NCBI GenBank assembly: GCA_019747875.1
Contig: JAIEQI010000056.1
Span: 1-64,000, forward strand
Length of the DNA: 64,000 bases
Direction of reading: 5' to 3'
DNA from: Candidatus Obscuribacterales bacterium
Lineage (GTDB): Bacteria > Cyanobacteriota > Vampirovibrionia > Obscuribacterales > Obscuribacteraceae
Made by a program: the position numbers and the translations under genes. The notes under the pieces were generated by a model. The model did not search any database, had not been told where the DNA came from, and saw only the letters and a list, made by a program, of their open reading frames with translations. Below are positions 25,920-34,519 of the stretch, in pieces. The stretch's first letter is position 1. The number at the start of each line of letters is the position of its first letter.

Positions 25920-26492
25920 ATGCCTGACGTGCTTAGACCGCTTTTGAAGCAAACCGTTAGACTCGCCGAGCATTTGAATGTTGTTTCGGCTGCCGATGAT
26001 CTTGCCACGGTTGTTGCAAAGGCAGATTCCAGGATGCTTGCGGAATGTCTTGAGAAACCTTCGCTCTTGCAGCTTGCTACAGCGGCTGGTGCGAAAGAGA
26101 AGCTGTGTTCTGAAGCGCTAGAAGTCTTTGCGCATGGCACGACAAAGACAGAAGCAAATTCATTCGTGCGAATGCAGGGGCGAAACCTTTCTGAACACGG
26201 AGGCAATTTCGGCGGGCGTTTCTTTACTGCTCTCGATGTGGATGTAGCGAATGAATTTGCGTTGAGAACAGTAAGCAAAGTAGGCGGCGAACCTTCTATC
26301 GTTGGACTCGCGATTCCGAGAGCGCTCGCACAAAGCATGGAACGAAATAAGTGGCTCGTTACGCGCCGAATCGATGACAGGCTCGGACTGCAATGTGTGT
26401 TCGAATCGCAAGCAATAAAGACACTTCAATCCAAAGGTTTCTTCTTCGAGATCCCTAAGACTCAAATTCCAGCCTGGCCTGGGATTCGGTAG
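25920..26492 (+). CDS. ADP-ribosyltransferase-like (DUF3990-type) protein
   Basis: A 190-residue protein with an excellent Shine-Dalgarno (AGGAGGAG) just before its ATG. The first 65 residues form a helical lead. From residue 70 the order VFAHGTTKTEANSF, GGNFGGRFFTALDVDVANEFALR, then VGLAIPRALAQ recalls DUF3990/ART-like folds, in which an H-G-T/S strand, a G-x-G-F-Y/F-T turn and a later Glu build the NAD pocket. The fit is by pattern and the active-site Glu cannot be fixed. If correct, it may modify a protein or nucleic acid, as a toxin-like or housekeeping enzyme. No obvious antitoxin is adjacent. Confidence 0.55.
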   Translation: MPDVLRPLLKQTVRLAEHLNVVSAADDLATVVAKADSRMLAECLEKPSLLQLATAAGAKEKLCSEALEVFAHGTTKTEANSFVRMQGRNLSEHGGNFGGRFFTALDVDVANEFALRTVSKVGGEPSIVGLAIPRALAQSMERNKWLVTRRIDDRLGLQCVFESQAIKTLQSKGFFFEIPKTQIPAWPGIR

Positions 26493-26610
26493 ATCTTGTG
26501 AACTTATGTCGAGTAAACAAGGGCAAACTTTGGCATTAGTTGCCAATATATGAGATACTCCGAACTTGGACGGCTTCCAGGCGCGGTCTTCGCGCGGCTC
26601 AGATGAGAGC

Positions 26611-28491
26611 ATGCTTAGAAAAGCCATCAGAGAGAAGGGTATTTTGATTACATTTGAACAGCTTGGGCTTTCCCAAGAAGCATTGGCTTCACTTGCAAAA
26701 GTGGGCTTCACTGAACCTACTGAAATACAAGGCAAGACGATCGGTATTGTTGCCGAACGGAAAGACCTGATTGCGTCCGCTCAAACAGGATCTGGCAAGA
26801 CAGCGGCATATGCGCTGCCGATCTTAGATATTTTGCGTTCTGAAGATAGAGCCGCCAAGCCAAAAACGAAGGCGTTGGTTATCGTTCCCACGCGTGAACT
26901 GGCTTTGCAAGTTTGTGGTGAGTTTGAGCGCTTTGGCTCGCAGTCAGGGATTAGAGCTGTTGCTTTGTATGGTGGAACTGGTTACAGAAAGCAAGTTCAG
27001 TCGCTTCATCGCGGTGCAGACATCATTGTTGCTACGCCAGGCAGGCTGATGGATTGTTTGAATCGTAACTTCGCAAGTTTGGCCAAATTGCAAGTCGTCG
27101 TTCTTGACGAAGCGGATCGTTTGCTCGACATGGGCTTTATGCCGCAGGTTCGTGCAGTGATTGCGCGCGCGCCGGAGCAGAGACAAACGTTGATGTTTTC
27201 AGCAACAATTGATGCTCGCATGAAGAAAATTGCTGAAGAATTTCTGCGTGAACCAGTTGTGGTGGCAGCTAATCAACAAAAGATTGAACCAACTTCCATC
27301 GAACAACAGTTCCATTATATAAAGGAAGCAGAGAAGGAAGAGAAGTTACTTGAATTGCTTCTGACCGTAGAAAATGGCGGATCTTGTTTGGTTTTCACTA
27401 AAACAAGAATCAAAGCAAGCAAGCTGACGAGCCGTATGAAAACACTGGATATTCTCGCAGAAGAGATTCATGGCGATATCAGCCAAGCGCAACGTGTTCG
27501 CACGCTCACACGCTTTAGAAATGGCGAATTTAACGTGTTGATTGCAACAGATGTTGCTGCGCGTGGGCTCGATATTCCAGCCATCAGCCACGTGATCAAT
27601 TACGATCTGCCGATGCTTGCCGAAGATTACGTGCATAGAATCGGCCGCACGGGGCGTGCAGGTAAATCTGGAATCGCGCACTCATTCGTTTCTAATGATC
27701 AAAGACATTTGGTGCGCGCAATTCATCAAGTATTGAAGAATGCAGGAAATGAAGAAGGTGTCGACGTGAACGCGACTGTTCCGACGGTACGCGGATCTCG
27801 TGAGGCTTTGGATTATGCTGAACGACTTATTGCCGGAGCGCAAGGAGCACGCAAACCTTCAGGGTACGGCCGACAAGGTCGAGGTGGTGGTGCAAATTAT
27901 CGCGGCGGATCAAGTAACCGCGCTTGGCAGAACCGGCACGGTGTATCGAGTGGTCGTAGCGGGCAGGAGCGACAAGGAGCATCGCATCGGCGCCACGAAA
28001 ATTCTCGTGGCGGATATAACACTCAAGAATCAATCGATTCGCGCGGTGCTGAAGGACGCTATGGCACGTCGCGTGATTTTCGCTCGGATGCACGAGTGTC
28101 TGGCGAAATGAAGCAGTCCGAAGGGCGCCGACCACAAAACCCGAAGACGTCGGATAACATGCGCATGCAAGGTGAAAAGCCAATACAGAAACCGAATGGT
28201 CAAAGTCAAAAACACCAGCGCCCAGAAAGTCAGAAGAAAACCGACACAAAACAGAAGAAAGATCCCAAAGAGCTTTTGAAAGAGATTTTGAATGATGCAG
28301 AGTTGGCGATGTTTCACGCTAATGATCGGAAATTCTCCCGAGGTAAGGCGGGGCAAAAACCGCACGGTGCAAAGGCTAAGTCCGGTAATAAATCCACAAG
28401 CGCATGGGGCGGAAAACCCCACAAACCAGCTGACTTCAAAAGATCGTCGAAATTCGGAGCAAAGAAACCGGTTGCTTCGAGAGCGCGCTAA
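26611..28491 (+). CDS. DEAD-box RNA helicase with RGG-rich tail (RhlE-like)
   Basis: An ATP-dependent RNA helicase of about 626 residues. Motifs: AQTGSGKT (I), PTRELALQV (Ia), TPGRLMD (Ib), DEADRLLDMGF (II), SATI (III), TDVAARGLDI (V) and HRIGRTGRAG (VI), preceded by a Q-motif region (EIQGKTI). The core ends near residue 375. The remaining 230 residues are Gly/Arg/Ser/Lys-rich with many RGG-like units, as in RhlE and cold-shock DEAD proteins, and should bind RNA non-specifically. The ATG at 26611 is preferred; a TTG at 26566 would add 15 residues. Probable roles are ribosome assembly or mRNA unwinding in the cold. Confidence 0.93.
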   Translation: MLRKAIREKGILITFEQLGLSQEALASLAKVGFTEPTEIQGKTIGIVAERKDLIASAQTGSGKTAAYALPILDILRSEDRAAKPKTKALVIVPTRELALQVCGEFERFGSQSGIRAVALYGGTGYRKQVQSLHRGADIIVATPGRLMDCLNRNFASLAKLQVVVLDEADRLLDMGFMPQVRAVIARAPEQRQTLMFSATIDARMKKIAEEFLREPVVVAANQQKIEPTSIEQQFHYIKEAEKEEKLLELLLTVENGGSCLVFTKTRIKASKLTSRMKTLDILAEEIHGDISQAQRVRTLTRFRNGEFNVLIATDVAARGLDIPAISHVINYDLPMLAEDYVHRIGRTGRAGKSGIAHSFVSNDQRHLVRAIHQVLKNAGNEEGVDVNATVPTVRGSREALDYAERLIAGAQGARKPSGYGRQGRGGGANYRGGSSNRAWQNRHGVSSGRSGQERQGASHRRHENSRGGYNTQESIDSRGAEGRYGTSRDFRSDARVSGEMKQSEGRRPQNPKTSDNMRMQGEKPIQKPNGQSQKHQRPESQKKTDTKQKKDPKELLKEILNDAELAMFHANDRKFSRGKAGQKPHGAKAKSGNKSTSAWGGKPHKPADFKRSSKFGAKKPVASRAR

Positions 28492-28645
28492 AGTCATCCA
28501 TGCTGTCTTAGATAATTTCCGCTTCTGTTGTGAATTTGGCAACCAGGTACGAAAGCTGGCGTCCTTTGATAAGCCTCTGGCGTTTCGCACTGTATTTGCA
28601 CAGCTCCCTTTATATCTTTGAACAAAGGGTATAAGGGGCAAATCA

Positions 28646-29308
28646 ATGGAACGAGCTGAAGAACCTTGGAATGAGATGGCAACCCTCAATTCGGCAAAGG
28701 AGCATGTTGGTACACAGCTACTTTTTGGTCTTGACGCGGATAATGCGCAGATCAAAGGTAGCATGACTCCTAACAGGGAGAACGAGTCCGTTCAAATCAA
28801 GGCGGAAGTTTCTTCCGGCGACAACGAAGAGCCGAACAAAATTTTGGAGGGAACCATCAACGACAAGGGTGGGAACATCAAAGTCTTTGATCCAAGCAGG
28901 AAGTTCCTCGAGGAAATCAATTGCGACGAAAAAAGTTGCAAGCGAACAGGACCGTCTGGTGAACTTCTTGGTGCCAGAGAGATCACCGCTCGTTATAAGG
29001 AAAAACTGACGGACAAATCCCTAAATGGCCAAATTCAATTTGACGACGAGATGTTCTTCGAAGGAAAAATAGGTAAAGTACTCAACGATTCTAATCAGGT
29101 TGTTGGTAGCGCATCCTTGCAAAATAGAGGTGAATTATCGAACCTCGGAAAAATGTTTTTGGGAATGGATCGAACATTCCATCAAACAGGCACATATGAG
29201 AACAAAGAGAGCCAAGAGAGTCGCTCTCTAAATATCACGTACACTCAGAATTGGCGGAATGAAGTAACATTCGAAGGTGACTTCGAGCGTAAGAATCTTG
29301 GGCGTTAG
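28646..29308 (+). CDS. Hypothetical protein of mainly beta composition
   Basis: A 220-residue protein without signal peptide. After about 20 helical residues it consists of alternating short beta-like stretches with G-x-I, G-x-F and E-G patterns (ILEGTINDKGGNIKVFD, LNGQIQFDDEMFFEGKIGKV, NEVTFEGDFER), which recall repeating beta-hairpins. AAGGGTATAAGGGG precedes the ATG closely. I do not recognise the family. It stands alone between the DEAD-box gene and a membrane protein. Confidence 0.68.
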   Translation: MERAEEPWNEMATLNSAKEHVGTQLLFGLDADNAQIKGSMTPNRENESVQIKAEVSSGDNEEPNKILEGTINDKGGNIKVFDPSRKFLEEINCDEKSCKRTGPSGELLGAREITARYKEKLTDKSLNGQIQFDDEMFFEGKIGKVLNDSNQVVGSASLQNRGELSNLGKMFLGMDRTFHQTGTYENKESQESRSLNITYTQNWRNEVTFEGDFERKNLGR

Positions 29309-29452
29309 AAAACAAGATTCTAAACCAGTAGCATTCGAAATTGTAACCTTTAGGAGCAGAATCAGATTATTCGAAGTTGAAAAGCCACAGCCTTCGAAGT
29401 AAACTCTGCTTGGCGTATAATTTTTGAAAGCAAGAAAGCGCACTGGTCAATA

Positions 29453-30481
29453 ATGTCAGTACAACTCAATTTAGAGAATCAAAAGCCAGTCCCTGATGGA
29501 GTGAAGGGATGGAATTGGGGTGCATTTATGCTCACCTGGATTTGGGGTATTTGCAATGGAACTTTGATTTCTTTGCTCGCGCTCATTCCCGGCGTGCATT
29601 TCATCATGATGTTCGTTTTGGGAATCAAGGGAAATGAGTGGGCTTGGGCGAACAAAAACTGGGACAGTGTCGAACAGTTTCATCGAGCTCAGAGAAAGTG
29701 GGCGACCTGGGCAGTTTGTTTGTGGTTAGCAGCAGTTTTTCTTTTTATCTGCGTTCCATTCGGTTTGCTCGGTTGGGGCGCTTGGACAGAGTGGCCGCAG
29801 ATACGAGCGATGATGGGTGATTTCGATCCTCATCGGAGGTACTGCAATTATGCACTTGGAACTGCAGAGCGTGACCAACGTTGTAACGCATATTTTGGTT
29901 CACCTCTGCAAATGAGGGGGCCTGCCGAGATTGCATTTCACAGGGACGGATATGGAGAAGTTTCACTTCCGATTCGCGGTCCACGCGGTGAAGGAACCCT
30001 TTATCTCAGGACTCAGAGGATGGCAAATGAGTGGCGATTGCATCGCGCTGAAATCGAAACCGCTGCGAAAGAGCGGTTTAAGTTAGCGACGGAGGGAGCG
30101 CAAGAGCGGATGCGAGAGAGCGAGGAGCGTGTTGCAAATCTCGTTGCTGCGACTAGAGCCGAGAAGACCTGGAGCCAGCGCGAACCGAATGGGCGGGAGG
30201 AAGCCGAGGAGTTCTACCAGGAAGCACTCGCCCGCATCAAGCAAGATCCAAATGTGCGCGAATTTCTAGGCGATAACATTTCCGCCCGCGTTGAAAACGC
30301 GCATATGAACTTTCGAGGACCCATGGGTGAAGCTGATTTTCGAGTAGCACTGCAAGGCAACGGGCAATCCGGTCTACTTTCCATGCAAGGCTACCGCTCA
30401 ATGGGACGATGGTTTCTCAATGGCGCCGAGGTACAGCTCCAACATCGCACATTCCAGTTTCCGCGCCAGGAAATTGACTAA
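29453..30481 (+). CDS. Membrane protein with C-terminal Coa1-like domain
   Basis: A 342-residue protein. The N-terminal 100 residues have WNWGAFMLTWIWGICNG, a hydrophobic segment, GIKGNEWAWANKNWDSVEQFHRAQRKW and a second hydrophobic helix. This is a recurrent bacterial membrane module of the DUF2628-like kind. The C-terminal 240 residues hold two spaced stretches that resemble each other: NAYFGSPLQMRGPAEIAFHRDGYGEV..IRGPRGEGTLYL and REFLGDNISARVENAHMNFRGP.GEADFRVAL. Both follow the pattern of the cytochrome-oxidase-assembly Coa1 fold (LG-x-x-I...G..A-x-x-x-x-V-x-G-x-x-G). A charged helix links the two copies. Role unknown; it probably acts on the outer face or in membrane protein assembly. 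Confidence 0.7.
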   Translation: MSVQLNLENQKPVPDGVKGWNWGAFMLTWIWGICNGTLISLLALIPGVHFIMMFVLGIKGNEWAWANKNWDSVEQFHRAQRKWATWAVCLWLAAVFLFICVPFGLLGWGAWTEWPQIRAMMGDFDPHRRYCNYALGTAERDQRCNAYFGSPLQMRGPAEIAFHRDGYGEVSLPIRGPRGEGTLYLRTQRMANEWRLHRAEIETAAKERFKLATEGAQERMRESEERVANLVAATRAEKTWSQREPNGREEAEEFYQEALARIKQDPNVREFLGDNISARVENAHMNFRGPMGEADFRVALQGNGQSGLLSMQGYRSMGRWFLNGAEVQLQHRTFQFPRQEID

Positions 30482-30599
30482 CTTTCTTTTGGAGTAGTTT
30501 GACCCCCCCAAAAACAACGTTGTGAAATCCGATAGGGTAAAGAAGGGGAGTAAATATCGAGTGATTTGTACCTACGTTGTACTCTAGTAACGGTAGTCG

Positions 30600-32474
30600 C
30601 TAGATAATTACGGTCGAAGGAAGCTCAAACCAGAATATCGCTCCAGCGCTTTTGTCGTCAATTAGAACTCCGATTTTTCCTGAATGGCTTTCGATAAGGG
30701 CTTTACACAGGGAAAGCCTAAAGCTTAATCCGCCGGTATATTCTGAATTGAAATCGGGGATTTCGTTTCTGCTGCCTTCATCATAGATTTGGAACAACAT
30801 GGTTCCTTCCTTTGTGAGTTCTATCATGAGCTCGACGTCTGTCTGATTCGAAGGTGAGCGTTCCAGTCCATTCAAAAGCATATTGGTCAGAACCCGACAG
30901 ATAAGATCGGCATCAACATTCAATTCCACTCGATCGGGTTTCTTTACTGTTTTTATTCTGTTTCTCTGGCTGGTCCGCACAATGCCGTTGACAGACTCAT
31001 TGATAATTCTATCCAAACTGATTTTCCTTGTGCGCACAGTCATCATTCCTGCTTTTACTCTTTCAAGATCGAGCAGATCGTTGATAAGCCCAAGCATGTT
31101 ATCGATGTCTCTATTCGCATTTTCAAAACGCTTCTTACCATCAGGCGTTAATGTTGGGACAGCGTTATCTTCAAGTGTTTCTTGCGAATTCATGAGCGTG
31201 GTTAAAGGTGTGCGCAGGTCATGGCTAACCATTTGAACAATCTCCTTACGCCTACGCTCAACATTTTTTCTTGCCGTTATGTCGTGTACAACGCAGAAAT
31301 ACTGGTCTGAGTTCTCTGCGAAACGGGCTGTCCAGAGGAGGTCGACGTTGCTTTCGTCATGCTTGAGCAATGATGTTTCAAATGAATGAGACGGCACTCT
31401 TCGGCATGGTATTAGATTCTCCAAAAACTGATTCGCTTTGAGTTCGGAGCTATTTTCCTCTTCTGAATTCTTGGCGTCGGTTCGATTCGCTCCCGACATG
31501 GAGGCAGCTATCGGTTTATCTAGCATCTCGTCGGGGCTGAGTCCAAACACCTTGAGCGCCGAAGGAGAGACTTTGATACATCGCCCATCCACATCTAAGG
31601 AGAGAAGCACATCCATGCTATTTCGAATCAATGCGTCATTCTTGCGAGAGTTTTCTTTCAATGATTGTGCCATAGAGTAAAAACTGTCATCTAGCAGATC
31701 AAGTTCATCTCCGTGTCGTTCTATCGGCAAAAGCGATTCACCCAGTTTAAGCCGATTGCTGTTATCTATGACCTTTGCTAGCCGTGCAATTGTGTTCCTG
31801 TAAAAATACCAGGACAAAGCAAGTCCCAAGAGAACATTGCACGCCATGGAAATATAAATGAGTGACTCCATCCGGTTGTCACTTTTGCGTTCGTCTTTGT
31901 GGTGATTGGCAATGGTAGTCAAACTGTTTTTCTTGACTTGATCCAATCGCTCAACAATGTCATGTTCCAGTGACAGCATTCTCAATTCTATCTGCACAAA
32001 CTGATCGCGACTTGCAGGCAGGGGGATCTGCCCTGGATCAAGATAAGGTAAGGCTCTCCGTCCCATGAAGCCTGGCCACCTGATGAGTTCTGGCAATCGA
32101 GCATCATAGAGGCTAACTAACGACCGAATTTCCTTTTTCTCTTCCTCTGTGCTATTGCTGAGCAGTACTTCTATGTTCTTAAGCTCAGCAGGAATATCTT
32201 TGATAAGGTAGTTGTATTCCTTCTTTGATCTTTGGAAAAGCGCTGGATTTTCAAACATATGATTCGGCGCATTCATGTCGGACAACTTCATGGCGTGATA
32301 CATGAAGTTGATTCTGTTTATGGAGTGAACGATATTGCGTGCGCGAATCCAGTTTTTGAGCTCCGATTCCGCCTCGCTTTGCAAGAATAGCAGTGCACTA
32401 ACACAAACGAACTCCAGAAAGAGAGGTAATCCAGCAAGTAGAATGCATTGTTGTTTGAGGTTCAAGCTTTGCAC
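30600..32474 (-). CDS. Sensor histidine kinase with His but degenerate ATPase site
   Basis: A 624-residue membrane sensor. Transmembrane segments lie at about 10-32 and 202-222 with an extracytoplasmic helical domain between. A HAMP-like linker, a PAS domain (about 280-400) and a HisKA domain with the phospho-acceptor His418 in MVSHDLRTPL follow. The HATPase domain is damaged. An N-box Asn remains (NMLLNGLERS), but the G1 box reads DEGSRN without the second Gly, the lid is shortened, and the GxGLGL loop is replaced by GGLSFRLS (581-588). It probably cannot bind ATP well. The GTG start at 32474 follows AGGAGGTGA by nine bases and lies 13 bases inside the upstream kinase gene, so translation is coupled. 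I infer that the neighbour phosphorylates its His. Confidence 0.85.
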   Translation of the reverse strand: MQSLNLKQQCILLAGLPLFLEFVCVSALLFLQSEAESELKNWIRARNIVHSINRINFMYHAMKLSDMNAPNHMFENPALFQRSKKEYNYLIKDIPAELKNIEVLLSNSTEEEKKEIRSLVSLYDARLPELIRWPGFMGRRALPYLDPGQIPLPASRDQFVQIELRMLSLEHDIVERLDQVKKNSLTTIANHHKDERKSDNRMESLIYISMACNVLLGLALSWYFYRNTIARLAKVIDNSNRLKLGESLLPIERHGDELDLLDDSFYSMAQSLKENSRKNDALIRNSMDVLLSLDVDGRCIKVSPSALKVFGLSPDEMLDKPIAASMSGANRTDAKNSEEENSSELKANQFLENLIPCRRVPSHSFETSLLKHDESNVDLLWTARFAENSDQYFCVVHDITARKNVERRRKEIVQMVSHDLRTPLTTLMNSQETLEDNAVPTLTPDGKKRFENANRDIDNMLGLINDLLDLERVKAGMMTVRTRKISLDRIINESVNGIVRTSQRNRIKTVKKPDRVELNVDADLICRVLTNMLLNGLERSPSNQTDVELMIELTKEGTMLFQIYDEGSRNEIPDFNSEYTGGLSFRLSLCKALIESHSGKIGVLIDDKSAGAIFWFELPSTVII

Positions 32475-34330
32475 AAGCTTTTTTCACCTCCTAATGCTTT
32501 GGTTTCGGAATCGAATTGTGGTTGCTTTTCGGGAAGAATGAACCAGAATGTGCTTCCTTTGTTAACTTCGCTCTCAACACTAATCTTGCCGCGGTGCAGC
32601 TCAACTAATGTTTTACAAATGCTTAGTCCAATTCCTGTGCCAATTTTGCGATCTTGAATCTTTGATTGTTGAAATCGTGCGAACATTCTTGTGAGTTGAT
32701 CTGGCGCGATGCCACGTCCTTGATCGCTTACTTTGACATGAAGCGAATCGTTCGCCGTTTCTGCCGACACAGTTATCGCGGTGTTTTTCGAAGAATATTT
32801 GATTGCGTTAGAAATTAGATTGAGCAATATCTGTTTGAATCGCACAGGATCGGCTTCAATTCTAGATGCTGTGGACAGAACGTTAATTTCGATCATCTTC
32901 CGTTCGGCAAGCGGCTGTAAGAGTGCTACTGTTTCAGAAATTAGATCCGATACTGATACCGATTCAATATTCAACTTGAGCATACCTGCATTAGCCATGT
33001 TAAGGTCGAGCAGATCGTCAACGAGCCACAACATCTGCTGAATTTGCCTCGACGCGCTTTTGGTGCTTTGGCTGGCGTCTGAGCTGATTTGGTTAAACTG
33101 TCCGCTTTCTAGTTGCTTATAGAATTCGGCAAGGGACAACAGCGGAGCTCTAAATTCGTCGGCAAGTAATGCGATTAATCGCAATTGCATTTGTTCCTCA
33201 AGCTTTTGCTCGCTGAAATTCGTTGCCACGCAAAATATTGATTGCTCCGCTTGACTCCATCGAGCTGTCCATAAAGTTTCGACTTGTGATGAGTCTTTTC
33301 GTGTTAACAGCAATTCGAAGGATTCCAAATCCTTTTCTCGAATTTGCTCCAACGTGGGTACTTTGTCTGCGCCATACGCGATGAGGCTCTTAAGATCGGC
33401 TCCTACCAATTCCTTTTGGGGAAAACCGAGCAGTTGCAGGGAGGCCGGATTAACAGATTGGAAGCGAAAGGATGTATCAATTGAACAGACAAGGTCCACT
33501 GCTTCCTCGATCAGTTCGCGCTCTTTACGCACGTTACTGCTAACAACACTTGCCATTAATCTGAAATTGTGATCCACTAAAGACAGTTCATCAGTACCAC
33601 TCAATGGTTCACCTAATGGCATTTCCTTTGCTAACAGCTCGGTGTTTTGGACTAATATTGCTAATCGCGCTACGACATACTTGTAAAAGCGGCGTGCTAA
33701 GTAAGCCGAAAGCAGCACGTGAAAGAATAACGCGACCCATAGAACTATGCGTTGAAGGTCTTGCCACGCTAATAGCTTTGCATCAAGTTTATTTAGTTCT
33801 TTGATTTCTGCTGTGATATCTTCATCAAAGTCATGGTTTGTCGCCCGAACCAAGTCCTCAGCTTTTGCTCCGATTGTTGGTCCGAGCCGTCTTGTGAGTT
33901 CTCCTACCTCTGTCTCCCCTGAAAAAACACTTCGGAGAGCTTCCTTGTATTCTTTGCGAAGAAGCATAAATTCACGCCAACGATTTCTGCTTCTCGCGAC
34001 CATTTGTTTATCGAGATCAGAAACTGAGAGTCTTTCCAGTCTGTCGAGTAAGTCTGGCATTGATTCGATGGTTTTGTTTGCTTGTGATAGATCAAGCGGG
34101 TTTGACTGCCAGTCGGGACGAGGGCGGACAGCCCAGGCAATCGTATTAATTCCTAATTGGATTTTGTTGACCGTTGAAATGAACTGTTCTGAATGCTTGT
34201 TCTTTCTTTGTTGTATCCGTGATTCGTTCAGCAAAAACCAAAATGAAATTCCGAAGATAAGTTCGAAAACAAGGGCGACGAAAATTAATAGCAATCCTTG
34301 TTGTGCAAGTGACATCGACTTTTCATTCAT
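32462..34330 (-). CDS. Histidine kinase-like protein with intact ATPase but Asp for His
   Basis: A 622-residue paralogue of the downstream kinase with the same order: TM (about 9-34), an extracytoplasmic helical region, TM (about 193-212), HAMP-like linker, PAS (about 275-380), DHp and HATPase. In the DHp helix the canonical SHELRTP reads ADEFRAP: Asp391 (codon at 33158-33160) stands where the phospho-acceptor His should be. The ATPase is complete: N-box NLISNAIKYS, G1 DQGRGI (536-541) and G2 GTGIGLS (564-570). It can probably bind and hydrolyse ATP but cannot autophosphorylate on His. It is followed, with a 13-base overlap, by a partner with the reverse defects. The start at 34330 has GGTGA upstream. 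Confidence 0.87.
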   Translation of the reverse strand: MNEKSMSLAQQGLLLIFVALVFELIFGISFWFLLNESRIQQRKNKHSEQFISTVNKIQLGINTIAWAVRPRPDWQSNPLDLSQANKTIESMPDLLDRLERLSVSDLDKQMVARSRNRWREFMLLRKEYKEALRSVFSGETEVGELTRRLGPTIGAKAEDLVRATNHDFDEDITAEIKELNKLDAKLLAWQDLQRIVLWVALFFHVLLSAYLARRFYKYVVARLAILVQNTELLAKEMPLGEPLSGTDELSLVDHNFRLMASVVSSNVRKERELIEEAVDLVCSIDTSFRFQSVNPASLQLLGFPQKELVGADLKSLIAYGADKVPTLEQIREKDLESFELLLTRKDSSQVETLWTARWSQAEQSIFCVATNFSEQKLEEQMQLRLIALLADEFRAPLLSLAEFYKQLESGQFNQISSDASQSTKSASRQIQQMLWLVDDLLDLNMANAGMLKLNIESVSVSDLISETVALLQPLAERKMIEINVLSTASRIEADPVRFKQILLNLISNAIKYSSKNTAITVSAETANDSLHVKVSDQGRGIAPDQLTRMFARFQQSKIQDRKIGTGIGLSICKTLVELHRGKISVESEVNKGSTFWFILPEKQPQFDSETKALGGEKSLCKA

Positions 34331-34519
34331 AAATGATGGTCACCTTTAGCCGAACGCTTGAGATCAGTGGTTGGCCGATTTCTAAAGCTTCGGTTTTTTC
34401 CCGCATACAGTATAAAGCCGATCTACCAGGGCTCTACAAATACTTCACATTACTTCGACGATCACTTCAAGAGACACCCCTATCTTATAGAGCGGTTTAC
34501 TAGTCAGGGACGTGAATTT

